Assembly: GCA_900554205.1 (NCBI GenBank)
Contig: USGM01000013.1
Coordinates: 1-39,925, forward strand
Reading direction: 5' to 3'
Length of the DNA: 39,925 nucleotides
From: an uncultured Lachnospiraceae bacterium
GTDB taxonomy: Bacteria; Bacillota; Clostridia; Lachnospirales; Lachnospiraceae
The notes beneath the pieces are model-generated. The model saw only the letters and a list, made by a program, of their open reading frames with translations. It did not search any database and was not told the origin of the DNA. The translations under genes and the position numbers were made by a program. Positions 32,208 through 39,809 of this stretch are shown one piece after another. Position 1 is the stretch's first letter. Each line of letters starts with the position of its first letter.

Positions 32208-33047
32208 TCAAAAAAGAAATTCCATCACAATACCTGCCACAACACCAATCACATATAAAAGTCCCAGAATCTTCAGATTCTCTTTTCTGTCATGGTTGAC
32301 GCGGAACAATACCAGCAGACCGACACCGCTTCCTGTAAGCAGTCCCGCAAATGCCGCCCCGATACCGATAATTTTCTCCAGATAAAGCTGGGTGATGACC
32401 ACAGAGCCGGCACAGTTCGGAATCAGGCCCACAAGTCCCGCCAGAAGAGGACCGAGGAACCGCCTGTTCTGGATGAGCCCCGCAAGCGCATCCTCACCGA
32501 CAAAGAACAGAATGAGATTCAGCGCAAAGGTAATCACCAGAATAAACAGGGAAATCTGCAAAGTATGTGAGAGTGCCGAGCGGACAATTCCTTTCTCACA
32601 GTGACAGTGCTCCTGCTCACACATATCGTGTATATGCTCGTGATCATTCTCATTTTTGCCGCGCATCAATAAGTCAATCACCAGACCCGCAGCAATACCG
32701 ATTGCCGCCTTGCCGAGCAATATTTTCAGAATCGTCCCTATCGGTGCCTGCTCCGAGATCAGGATCGGCAGCATCTCGTCCGATGTGGAAAGGTATATCG
32801 CCATGAGCGTGCCGAGAGTAATGACTCTCCCGGCATAGAGGTTCGATGCCGCCGCCGAAAATCCGCACTGCGGAACAATTCCCAGAATGCCTCCGATCAC
32901 CGGACCGAATTTTCCGGCCTTCTTCACCAGCGCCGCTGTTTTGTCACCTGTCTTATGCTCCAGATACTCCATCACAATATAAGTCAAAAACAGAAACGGC
33001 AGCAATTTGACAACGTCTAATAATGTATCCAGTATTACGTCTACCAT
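32208..33047 (-). CDS. Putative metal exporter permease (ArsP_2 / 10TM type)
   Basis: 279 residues, eight to ten membrane helices in two halves. The repeated motifs GGILGIVPQCGFSAAASNLYAG and AGLVGLIPNCAGSVVITQLYL mark the inverted halves, each with a conserved Pro-x-Cys. A cytoplasmic-type loop between them is rich in His, Cys and acidic residues (DHEHIHDMCEQEHCHC), a likely metal-binding stretch. The family is annotated as putative heavy-metal exporter; the metal is unknown. It is first gene of an operon with a Fur-family regulator. Confidence 0.82.
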   Translation of the reverse strand: MVDVILDTLLDVVKLLPFLFLTYIVMEYLEHKTGDKTAALVKKAGKFGPVIGGILGIVPQCGFSAAASNLYAGRVITLGTLMAIYLSTSDEMLPILISEQAPIGTILKILLGKAAIGIAAGLVIDLLMRGKNENDHEHIHDMCEQEHCHCEKGIVRSALSHTLQISLFILVITFALNLILFFVGEDALAGLIQNRRFLGPLLAGLVGLIPNCAGSVVITQLYLEKIIGIGAAFAGLLTGSGVGLLVLFRVNHDRKENLKILGLLYVIGVVAGIVMEFLF

Positions 33048-33069
33048 ATTTCCTCCCCGACAACACTAA

Positions 33070-33122
33070 AATATAAGAGTCTAGTTGCAAATGAGTTGCA
33101 TCTGCATCTGGACTCTTATATT
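33070..33122. promoter_or_regulatory. Dyad and Fur-type box upstream of the metal permease
   Basis: Arms AATATAAGAGTC (33070-33081) and GACTCTTATATT (33111-33122) are perfect 12-base inverted repeats. Between them on the minus strand lies TGCAACTCATTTGCA, itself an inverted repeat (TGCAA/TTGCA, 5-base centre), a candidate Fur-family box. The right arm overlaps the -10 box. Confidence 0.7.
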
Positions 33123-33146
33123 ACTGACTGAGAGGCTGCTTGTCAA
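33118..33146 (-). promoter_or_regulatory. Promoter of the metal permease-Fur operon
   Basis: On the minus strand, perfect TTGACA (33141-33146), 17-base spacer, TAATAT (33118-33123). Confidence 0.85.
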
Positions 33147-33198
33147 GTAAATTTTATTCTTTTTACAGCAGTTACAGCAAGCGGGGCGCCGCTCCACA

Positions 33199-34131
33199 TT
33201 ATTTGCCGGAAATCTCCTGCACGACTGCCCTCAGACTGCTGATAATATCCACCGTGTTCTGGCTGATGACATTCTCCGGTATCTGCAATGCCGTTCCGTC
33301 CTTTTCCATCCTGACCGTTGCGGAAACCGTATCAAAAATGCGCATTCTATCACCATTGAAACTGACGCCCAGCAGAGAGAGCTTATCAGCATATTTTTTC
33401 AGCAGTTCCGCCGGCTTCTCCAGACCGAGCTTCGCTTCCACCGCAGAATCTGTCTCATTTAACCGCAGCACAAGGTCAAGCCCCGAGAGCTTCATATAAA
33501 ACCTGTCCGCCCCCGCTGTGCTCTCTCTCTGCATGACAGCCAAGGCCGCAAAACACATTTTCAGGGACGGCTTTGTATCTCTGAACGGCAGCTTGAAATC
33601 CCTGACAGTGCCCAGATCCACCTCCAGCATCTGTTCCACCTGTTCAAGTGTCACAAATTCATGATCGCTCCACACCGGGACCAGATAAGAGAGCAGCGGA
33701 TTCTGCCCACAATAGTTCTCCCGTACCGCATTATAGAGGATAGCCCCGTTTACGACATCTGTGTCATCACTCAGATACAGCTCGACCAGCGGAGAAGTCT
33801 GCCCATCAGGATAGATGCGCGCATGGATGATGTCGCCGTCCACACTGCCCTCTATTTTCAGGCGGTATATCGCATCCGTCTCCGTACCTGTTATCGACGC
33901 AAGCCCATCCAGCAGCTTCACCTGCTTCTCCTCCAGCTCGTCCCGGTTGATCTCTGCCTGCATGGAATATTCCATGTGATCCAGCGTCAGATTCCTTTCC
34001 AGAAATGCCGCTGCCTGATAGACCGGGTAGAACCGGATCGCCAATACGACGATTGTAACGACAAGTATTGTCAGAATAACCAGAAAAATTCTGAGACCGA
34101 TATGCTTTTTCTTCACTGTTTTCTGTTCCAA
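33199..34131 (-). CDS. Membrane-anchored protein of unknown function
   Basis: 310 residues. A basic N-terminus and one membrane helix (about residues 12-33) are followed by an extracytoplasmic domain of mixed alpha/beta character. It has one Cys in ENYCGQ and one in MCFAAL, with no lipobox. I recognise no family motif. It stands alone between the metal permease promoter and the divergent glycosyltransferase gene. Codon use is like its neighbours, so it is probably native. Confidence 0.65.
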   Translation of the reverse strand: MEQKTVKKKHIGLRIFLVILTILVVTIVVLAIRFYPVYQAAAFLERNLTLDHMEYSMQAEINRDELEEKQVKLLDGLASITGTETDAIYRLKIEGSVDGDIIHARIYPDGQTSPLVELYLSDDTDVVNGAILYNAVRENYCGQNPLLSYLVPVWSDHEFVTLEQVEQMLEVDLGTVRDFKLPFRDTKPSLKMCFAALAVMQRESTAGADRFYMKLSGLDLVLRLNETDSAVEAKLGLEKPAELLKKYADKLSLLGVSFNGDRMRIFDTVSATVRMEKDGTALQIPENVISQNTVDIISSLRAVVQEISGK

Positions 34132-34169
34132 TTCATTTCCCTTTCTTAAACATGTAATTGATTTGTCTG

Positions 34170-34199
34170 TTGCGCGAAAAAAGCGGTGTGATATATAAT
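34170..34199 (+). promoter_or_regulatory. Promoter of the GT-C glycosyltransferase gene
   Basis: TTGCGC (34170-34175), 18-base spacer, perfect TATAAT (34194-34199). Confidence 0.65.
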
Positions 34200-34238
34200 G
34201 GAAACAAAATAACCGCCGGCTCCGGTATGGAGGTAATT

Positions 34239-35816
34239 ATGACAAAAAAATCGCGTTCCCTGTTATTTGGGGCATTGTTCCTTTTCGCTATCCTTCTCAG
34301 AATCTACCGCATTTCCACCGTTCCGCTGGGAATGCACATTGACGAGGCCGGTCTTGGGCTGAATGCATGGTCAATCGCTAATTTCGGAACAGATCGTTAC
34401 GGCAACTTCATGCCTGTCTGTCCGTCCAATTTTTACGGCGAGCAAAGTGCATTTTATACTTACTTCTGCGCTCTGCTTGTAAAATTGTTCGGATTGAACA
34501 TTTATACGCTTCGGCTTCCCGGTGTGATCACGGGCATCCTTGCTGTGCTCTTCGGATCACTTCTAATCAGGGAGCGCTGGGGAGACAAGGGCTTCTTCGC
34601 CGGGCTGGCTCTGCTCGGTATTTTCCCGTATTTCATTACCAACTGCCGTTTTGCATTGGACTGCAATGCCATGCTGGGATCTCTCACCATCGCGCTGTAC
34701 GCGCTGATCCGCCTGATTAAGAAAGCGGAAGCTGCGCCGGAGCAGAAGCTGTACATCCGCTTTCTGCTGGTTGGCATTCTTTTCGGCATCACACTCTATA
34801 CCTATATTATCGCCGCGGTTGTCGTCGCAGTATTTTGCATTCTATTTGCATTATACTACCTGTTCGCCCAAAAGGGAAATCGCCTGCTGCGCCTAAAGCA
34901 GCTTTTCTGTCTGGCATTTCCGCTCTGCCTGATGGCAATTCCGCTGATTCTTGTGTTCTGCGTCAACTATTTTGATCTGGAGCCTATTGTGACTCCTCTT
35001 TTTTCCATCCCCAAAATGGTGACAAACCGGACGGAGGAGGTCGGTTTCTCCCTCGCAGGATTACCCGGCAAGCTTCGCGCCCTACGTTATCCTCTGACCT
35101 CCGACGGAAAATATGGTTCTTCCGACCGCTATTGGACAATGTACCCGCTGAGTGTCCCTTTTGCCCTGATCGGGGGGATTTTCTGCTTATATCAAAGCCT
35201 GCGGGCGCTTAAGGATCGTCGCTTTACTCCTGATATCCCCGTTCTTTTCCTGATTCTTTCAGAGGTCATTATGTTTTTACTCTGCGGTCAGTATAATTAC
35301 CATATCAATGGTATTTTTACCTCGCTTGCATATCTTGTTATCAGCGGTATCTTCTGCATTGGCGGGCTTTTGAAAAGAAAAACTCCCCGCCTTGCCTTTT
35401 ATGGCGTTCTGGGCTGTGCATATGGTATTTTCTTTTTCTGCTTCGCCCGGGAGTACTATTTTCTGGAACCGGATTACACCTTTCAGATTTATAACGGTGC
35501 AAGCGAAGCCGTCTCACTGCTCCCCGAATCCATGAAAAACAATGACATTTACATTCTGGACGAGGTAGGAGAATTTTATATGCTGTCCCATCCTGTTCCA
35601 CCCGCTGAGTTCTCCCTTTCCTGCGATGAGCTTGGCTATATTACTGATTACCGGAATTACCACTTTCACGAATCGGAGGAATATTCTCCGGATAACGTCT
35701 ATGTCTGCAACAAAGACTCCATGCGGCATATGATCCTTTCTGACACATCTGTCACAGGCTGTTCCTATCAGGTTCTGGAGACCGACCATTACTATGTTTT
35801 CTTTCCGGCGGAATGA
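34239..35816 (+). CDS. GT-C fold membrane glycosyltransferase (GT39/ArnT-like)
   Basis: 525 residues with about eleven membrane helices. The first external loop carries HIDEAGLGLNAW with Asp35-Glu36, the catalytic acidic motif of lipid-linked-sugar glycosyltransferases; NFYGEQSAFYTYF follows. A soluble C-terminal part ends the protein. It should transfer a sugar from a polyprenyl phosphate to a lipid, glycan or protein outside the membrane; donor and acceptor are unknown. The ATG at 34239 follows GGAGG by five bases; a longer in-frame start overlaps the promoter. The stop codon lies inside the terminator stem. Confidence 0.87.
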   Translation: MTKKSRSLLFGALFLFAILLRIYRISTVPLGMHIDEAGLGLNAWSIANFGTDRYGNFMPVCPSNFYGEQSAFYTYFCALLVKLFGLNIYTLRLPGVITGILAVLFGSLLIRERWGDKGFFAGLALLGIFPYFITNCRFALDCNAMLGSLTIALYALIRLIKKAEAAPEQKLYIRFLLVGILFGITLYTYIIAAVVVAVFCILFALYYLFAQKGNRLLRLKQLFCLAFPLCLMAIPLILVFCVNYFDLEPIVTPLFSIPKMVTNRTEEVGFSLAGLPGKLRALRYPLTSDGKYGSSDRYWTMYPLSVPFALIGGIFCLYQSLRALKDRRFTPDIPVLFLILSEVIMFLLCGQYNYHINGIFTSLAYLVISGIFCIGGLLKRKTPRLAFYGVLGCAYGIFFFCFAREYYFLEPDYTFQIYNGASEAVSLLPESMKNNDIYILDEVGEFYMLSHPVPPAEFSLSCDELGYITDYRNYHFHESEEYSPDNVYVCNKDSMRHMILSDTSVTGCSYQVLETDHYYVFFPAE

Positions 35817-35845
35817 TTCTTCATTCCGCTTAGCCGCTTTTCATT
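35808..35845 (+). terminator. Terminator of the GT-C glycosyltransferase gene
   Basis: Perfect 9-bp stem GCGGAATGA/TCATTCCGC with loop TTCT, then a T-rich tail (CTTTTCATTTTAT). The 5' arm includes the stop codon. Confidence 0.7.
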
Positions 35846-35923
35846 TTATGACAGAAACAGGGAAAATGCAAACCATTCGCACATGAGCCATGACACTTAT
35901 TTACCCCAAATACAATATACAGC

Positions 35924-35961
35924 AAAAAACCGCCAAACCTCAATTTTTCAAGGTCTGGCGG
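35924..35961 (-). terminator. Terminator of the GNAT gene
   Basis: On the minus strand, CCGCCAGACCTT pairs with GAGGTTTGGCGG (12 bp with two G-T pairs) and runs into six T residues, 15 bases after the stop codon. Confidence 0.88.
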
Positions 35962-35975
35962 GCATGTGTCATCAT

Positions 35976-36524
35976 TTAATTATTTCCTGTGTAATCGTTA
36001 CTTTGCGCGGCAGGACAGAGGTCAAGATTCATAAGGTCAAAATCAATCAGCTGCCCATTGATTTTGAAAAAGCCGGGAAATGTACACAGCTTGCGGAAAC
36101 CGAGCTTTTCATACAACGCAATGGCACGTTTGTTGTCACTGCGCACTTCAAGATTAACTTGTTCTATCCCGGCTTCCCTCGCAAAGGCAAACACGCCCTG
36201 TGCCAGAACGTCAGCCGCACCGCAGCCCCACCATGCTTTTTTCAGACTGATACCGAATTCCGCGCGGTGGCTCATACGCTTGGGCTTGCGATTGAGGCTG
36301 GCGGTGCCGATGATCTCCCCGTTTACCTTGGCAAGCAACTGGATATGATCGTGCGACTGCGCCTGCATATTGAGATAAGATTGTTCAGCCTCCACGTCCA
36401 GCGGCACACCCTCCGGGCCAAAGCTGAGATTATCCGTTTCCCCGCCAATAATTTTCAGATACTCCAATAACGCGGCGGCATCCTCTGCCTGCGCGCGAAC
36501 GATCTCAAAGTTTGTCTGTTTCAT
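35976..36524 (-). CDS. GNAT-family N-acetyltransferase
   Basis: 182 residues with the GNAT fold. GEIIGTASLNR marks beta-4, AEFGISLKKAWWGCGAADVL is the acetyl-CoA pyrophosphate loop region, and LEVRSDNKRAIALYEKLGFRK is the conserved C-terminal acceptor/CoA motif. It resembles acetyltransferases acting on small amines or protein N-termini; the substrate is unknown. It is monocistronic, with a near-perfect promoter far upstream (36748-36776) and a terminator downstream. The leader of about 215 bases is unusually long for such a gene. Confidence 0.9.
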   Translation of the reverse strand: MKQTNFEIVRAQAEDAAALLEYLKIIGGETDNLSFGPEGVPLDVEAEQSYLNMQAQSHDHIQLLAKVNGEIIGTASLNRKPKRMSHRAEFGISLKKAWWGCGAADVLAQGVFAFAREAGIEQVNLEVRSDNKRAIALYEKLGFRKLCTFPGFFKINGQLIDFDLMNLDLCPAAQSNDYTGNN

Positions 36525-36741
36525 ATGCCATTCTTTCCTTTCTATGCGCCCTGTGCTTTTTATTTTGATCCGTTCCGGCTCGAAACGATGATGTCGGTCA
36601 GCGTAACATTTGCGCCGAAGTCAGACACAACATCCATTTTTATTCATAGACTCACCGTACATTTTATCCAAATCACCATCACAAGACGGATAAGGCTTAT
36701 GTTCAAACGTTTTATTCGCATCATACGATGTGCATCGTGTA
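36525..36741 (-). other. Long 5' leader of the GNAT gene
   Basis: Transcribed region between the predicted start and the ATG. It opens with the palindrome at 36725-36738. A 25-codon minus-strand frame (36644-36721) lacks a ribosome site. No riboswitch class I know is recognisable, and I see no other gene here. Confidence 0.4.
36725..36738. promoter_or_regulatory. Palindrome at the GNAT transcription start
   Basis: ACGATGTGCATCGT, perfect 6-base arms around TG, starting 9 bases after the -10 box. Its position suits a repressor site. Confidence 0.5.
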
Positions 36742-36747
36742 GCGCTT

Positions 36748-36776
36748 ATTATAATGAGAAAAGGACAAATTGTCAA
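36748..36776 (-). promoter_or_regulatory. Consensus promoter of the GNAT gene
   Basis: On the minus strand, perfect TTGACA (36771-36776), 17-base spacer, perfect TATAAT (36748-36753). Confidence 0.9.
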
Positions 36777-36891
36777 TAGGGGGCGGTCTGATCTTACAGG
36801 CAGAGTACCATGGAGGACTGCTATGTCAGATACATTTTCCTGAAAAGCAAAACAACCTGCGCACAGCAAAGAAATATCATATAGACGAAGA

Positions 36892-36929
36892 AATCCGTCA
36901 AACCCATATTTGTCAGGGTTTAACGGATT
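36892..36929 (-). terminator. Hairpin terminator after tRNA-Pro
   Basis: On the minus strand, AATCCGTTAAACCC pairs with GGGTTTGACGGATT (14 bp) around a 10-base loop. Only a weak T-rich stretch (TTTCTT) follows, 12 bases past the tRNA. Confidence 0.6.
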
Positions 36930-36940
36930 TCCATAGATAG

Positions 36941-37014
36941 TCGGCGCGACAAGATTTGAACTTGCGACCTCTGCGTCCCGAACGCAGCGCTCTACCAAGC
37001 TGAGCCACGCGCCG
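36941..37014 (-). tRNA. tRNA-Pro (anticodon CGG)
   Basis: 74-base cloverleaf: acceptor CGGCGCG/CGCGCCG with discriminator A, D-arm GGCTCAGCTTGGTAGAGC, anticodon stem CTGCG/CGCAG around loop TTCGGGA, T-arm with GTTCAAATC. CCA is not encoded. It carries its own promoter. Confidence 0.97.
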
Positions 37015-37038
37015 ATTCATGTAATTCACAACAGTAAA

Positions 37039-37067
37039 ATAATAAATGAAAAATATGTAATTGTCAA
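37039..37067 (-). promoter_or_regulatory. Promoter of tRNA-Pro
   Basis: On the minus strand, perfect TTGACA (37062-37067), 17-base spacer, TATTAT (37039-37044). Confidence 0.85.
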
Positions 37068-37106
37068 GGGTTAAACAAAAAGAAAATCATAACGCCGAAG
37101 ATACGA

Positions 37107-37135
37107 TTGATTGTCAGCTGAAAAAAGTTTAGAAT
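37107..37135 (+). promoter_or_regulatory. Promoter of the RlmI-type gene
   Basis: TTGATT (37107-37112), 17-base spacer, TAGAAT (37130-37135). Confidence 0.7.
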
Positions 37136-37196
37136 AGAAAGAAATCGAGCTTGTAAGAGCTGTGCCATCCTGTTGGCAGAAGGTGAGGATATAGAT

Positions 37197-38399
37197 ATGT
37201 ACCAGACAGTTGTAACATTAAAAAAAGGCGAGGGGCGCACCCTCAAGGCTGGCGGCATGTGGGTGTACGACAATGAAATAGATTCCATCATGGGAAGCTT
37301 TGACAACGGAGATATTGTCGAGGTTCGGGATTTCGACGGCTATTGCATGGGCTGCGGCTACATTAACACAAAATCCAAAATCACTGTGCGGATGCTCTCA
37401 CGCAAAAAGGACACGCTCATCGACGAGGCATTTATGGAGCAGCGCGTCCGGGATGCATGGAATTATCGCAAGGAAACGATCGATACTTCCAGCTGCCGTG
37501 TTATCTTCGGCGAGGCGGATTTCCTTCCGGGAATTGTTGTAGACAAATTCTCTGATGTTCTTGTTGTTGAATCTCTCGCTCTCGGCATCGACCGCTGGAA
37601 GCTGACCATAGTAAATGCTCTGAAAAAGGTTATGTCGGAGGACGGTATCACGATCCGCGGCGTTTACGAGCGCAGTGACGCCAAGGTGCGGCTGCAGGAA
37701 GGCATGGAGCGCAGCAAGGGATTTATCGGAGAGCCTTTTGACACTAAAGTTGAGATTACAGAGAACGGCGTGAAATATATTGTTGATGTGGAGGACGGTC
37801 AGAAAACCGGTTTCTTTCTGGACCAGAAGAACAACCGTGCCGCCATTCACCGCATCTGTAAGGGCAAGAAGGTGCTTGACTGCTTTACGCACACGGGCTC
37901 TTTTGCTCTGAACGCAGGCATTGCCGGGGCAAGCGATGTGCTCGGTGTCGATGCCTCCCAGCTTGCCGTAGATCAGGCAACGGAAAATGCGCGGCTGAAC
38001 GGTCTGGAAAACACTGTCCGCTTCCAGTGCGCAGATGTCTTTGAACTGCTTCCCGAGCTGGAGGCAAAAGGGGAAAACTATGATGTTGTAATCCTCGACC
38101 CGCCCGCCTTTACCAAATCCAGAAATTCCGTCAAAAATGCCGTAAAGGGCTATCGGGAAATCAATGTACGCGGGCTGAAGCTGGTTCGCAACGGCGGTTA
38201 TCTTGTCACCTGCTCCTGCTCTCACTTCATGGAACCTGAGCTGTTCGCAAAGACAATCCGTGAGGCTGCCACCGGCGCACATAAGCGGCTGCGTCAGGTC
38301 GAGTTCCGCACGCAGGCCTGCGACCACCCGATTCTCTGGGCGGCAGACCAGAGCTATTATTTGAAGTTCTATATTTTTCAGGTTGTTGATGAAAAGTAG
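37197..38399 (+). CDS. Class I rRNA methyltransferase, RlmI-like
   Basis: 400 residues. An N-terminal PUA-like RNA-binding domain (MYQTVVTLKKGEGRTLKAGGMWVYDNEI) precedes a central RlmI-type region (VIFGEADFLPGIVVDKF, GQKTGFFLDQKNNR) and a Rossmann methyltransferase. The SAM site is VLDCFTHTGSFAL and VDAS; VILDPPAFTKS and TCSCSHFM are catalytic motifs of m5C enzymes. E. coli RlmI methylates a cytosine of 23S rRNA. The ATG at 37197 has GAGG eight bases upstream; a TTG 24 bases earlier is not needed. A diverged second copy of its last codons lies beyond the Fic gene (39591-39626). Confidence 0.9.
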   Translation: MYQTVVTLKKGEGRTLKAGGMWVYDNEIDSIMGSFDNGDIVEVRDFDGYCMGCGYINTKSKITVRMLSRKKDTLIDEAFMEQRVRDAWNYRKETIDTSSCRVIFGEADFLPGIVVDKFSDVLVVESLALGIDRWKLTIVNALKKVMSEDGITIRGVYERSDAKVRLQEGMERSKGFIGEPFDTKVEITENGVKYIVDVEDGQKTGFFLDQKNNRAAIHRICKGKKVLDCFTHTGSFALNAGIAGASDVLGVDASQLAVDQATENARLNGLENTVRFQCADVFELLPELEAKGENYDVVILDPPAFTKSRNSVKNAVKGYREINVRGLKLVRNGGYLVTCSCSHFMEPELFAKTIREAATGAHKRLRQVEFRTQACDHPILWAADQSYYLKFYIFQVVDEK

Positions 38400-38435
38400 A
38401 AACTGGAAAATAGTGAAAAAATAGTGAAATATTAA

Positions 38436-38464
38436 TGGAAAAAGCTCTCCTTTTTGGATATAAT
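38436..38464 (+). promoter_or_regulatory. Promoter of the Fic gene
   Basis: TGGAAA (38436-38441), 17-base spacer, perfect TATAAT (38459-38464). The -10 box lies in the loop of the hairpin at 38441-38488. Confidence 0.6.
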
Positions 38465-38488
38465 AATATTTGAAAGGGAGGCTTTTTT
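38441..38488 (+). terminator. Terminator-like hairpin overlapping Fic promoter and ribosome site
   Basis: AAAGCTCTCCTTT (38441-38453) pairs with AAAGGGAGGCTTT (38473-38485) with one mismatch and two G-T pairs, followed by T residues. It can end the rlmI transcript. The 3' arm contains the Fic ribosome site GGGAGG, and the loop contains the Fic -10 box. Confidence 0.6.
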
Positions 38489-38490
38489 AT

Positions 38491-39591
38491 ATGATAAGAG
38501 TTAATTTAACGAATGAAATTTTAAGATATATTACAGAAATTGAGCAGAACAGATATAAAGCTTCGTCAGTAAAGCTCTCCAAAACAGTTATGAATAAGCT
38601 TCGCAAAAATTCAAAGAAAAAAAGGTCGTATGCCTCGAACAAGATAGAGGGAAATCCCTTGTCGGAAAAACAGGCGAACGAAGTAATAGAAAGCGATGAA
38701 AGAAAGCATTATCTGAAACCGGAGCAGGAAGTCCGGAATTATTTTTTGGCGTTGAATTATCTCGAAGAAAAGGTAAAGAATAAAGAAAAATTTTCCAAGA
38801 AACTTATTTTAGATGTACAGAAACTGGTGGAAAAGGGGGCGTCCAAAGAAAAAATAGGTCTCAGAGGACCTATGCCGCCCGGAGTTCTGTTTGCAGTGTA
38901 TGATTCCAAAACAGGAAATCCGGATTATATTCCTCCGGAATATTGTGACATTCCGGGACTTTTGGATGAATTAGTGGAGTATGTAAATACTACGGATGAT
39001 CACCCTCTGATCGTAGCAGCAGTGGTGCATTATCAATTAGTGACAATACATCCGTTTGAAGACGGCAATGGCAGAACGGCAAGACTGTTATCTGGTTATA
39101 TTATGGACTTGAACGGCTACGGATTTAATGGAATCGGATCGTTAGAAGAATATTTTGCATACGATATAGATGAATATTATGAATCCATTCAGATGGGACT
39201 TCCGGCATTGTATTATTCCGGAAGAGAGAATCCTCCGCATCCGGAAATCTGGATTAATTATTTTCTGCGAATGGTGAAACTGTATTCGGGAAAAGTCTGT
39301 GACTTACAGTTGGCTTCTGAGGAGGAAAATATTGCAGGAAGTCTATCTTTTCTGAAAGGAAAAGAAAAGGAACTATTATTGTTTTTAATGAAAAACTATC
39401 GGGGAGAGTTTACTCCGATTGAAATTAGTAGAGAATTGTCGGTAACAAATAAAACAGTTATTAACAGACTGACGATACTGGTAAAAAATGGATTTGTGAT
39501 TCCTATATTAGTCAATAAGAGAATCCGATCGTATAAATTGAGTGAATTTACCAAAGATCATGAGAAGAAAATTATAAAAGTTATCAGCTAA
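38491..39591 (+). CDS. Fic-domain protein with N-terminal inhibitory motif and winged helix
   Basis: 366 residues. The Fic active site HPFEDGNGR is complete (His187 to Arg195), so it should transfer AMP or a related group onto a hydroxyl of a target protein. An N-terminal segment SNKIEGNP (Ser49, Glu53, Gly54) fits the (S/T)xxxE(G/N) inhibitory motif of class II Fic proteins, whose Glu blocks ATP in the resting state. The C-terminus (about 300-355) is a winged helix (FTPIEISRELSVTNKTVINRL), suggesting DNA binding. The gene is clearly more AT-rich than its neighbours. The ATG at 38491 has GGGAGG nine bases upstream. No separate antitoxin is seen. Confidence 0.92.
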   Translation: MIRVNLTNEILRYITEIEQNRYKASSVKLSKTVMNKLRKNSKKKRSYASNKIEGNPLSEKQANEVIESDERKHYLKPEQEVRNYFLALNYLEEKVKNKEKFSKKLILDVQKLVEKGASKEKIGLRGPMPPGVLFAVYDSKTGNPDYIPPEYCDIPGLLDELVEYVNTTDDHPLIVAAVVHYQLVTIHPFEDGNGRTARLLSGYIMDLNGYGFNGIGSLEEYFAYDIDEYYESIQMGLPALYYSGRENPPHPEIWINYFLRMVKLYSGKVCDLQLASEEENIAGSLSFLKGKEKELLLFLMKNYRGEFTPIEISRELSVTNKTVINRLTILVKNGFVIPILVNKRIRSYKLSEFTKDHEKKIIKVIS

Positions 39592-39626
39592 AAGTCTACA
39601 TCTTCCAGATTGTTGATGAGAAGTAA
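39591..39626 (+). pseudogene. Remnant of an rlmI 3' end
   Basis: Reads KVYIFQIVDEK followed by a stop, against KFYIFQVVDEK at the end of the intact rlmI (38364-38399). Most DNA differences are at third codon positions, so both copies evolved as coding sequence. Similarity runs on a little beyond the stops (CTGGAAAA). It directly abuts the Fic stop codon, sharing its last base. Confidence 0.8.
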
Positions 39627-39809
39627 TGACTGGAAAAAGGCGGTAATGCTTGATTTATAGTAAGCACCTGAAATGTAACGAGTGGTAAGCTTAAGGGGAA
39701 AACGGTATGTTCTATTTGGATGATAACGGGAAACTAACAAAAGACTAACCACGCGTATCTTTCTTTTTCAAACAAGAGATGATAATATTATCATGGAAGT
39801 AATGAACAG
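39627..39809 (+). other. Spacer after the Fic insertion
   Basis: No convincing gene. A 13-codon frame (39707-39748, MFYLDDNGKLTKD) has an AAGGGG site and may be a relic or a leader peptide. A perfect 16-base palindrome ATGATAATATTATCAT lies at 39779-39794; it resembles a Fur 7-1-7 box lacking its central base. Confidence 0.4.

Noticed and set aside
36644..36721. 25-codon frame in the GNAT leader as a regulatory peptide
   Set aside because: No ribosome site and no run of a single amino acid codon that would suggest attenuation.
36621..36998. Minus-strand open frame of 125 codons
   Set aside because: It begins inside tRNA-Pro and crosses its terminator and the GNAT promoter; no family resemblance.
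36892..37014. tRNA-Pro as attachment site of an integrated element
   Set aside because: No integrase gene and no repeated tRNA 3' end could be found in the window.
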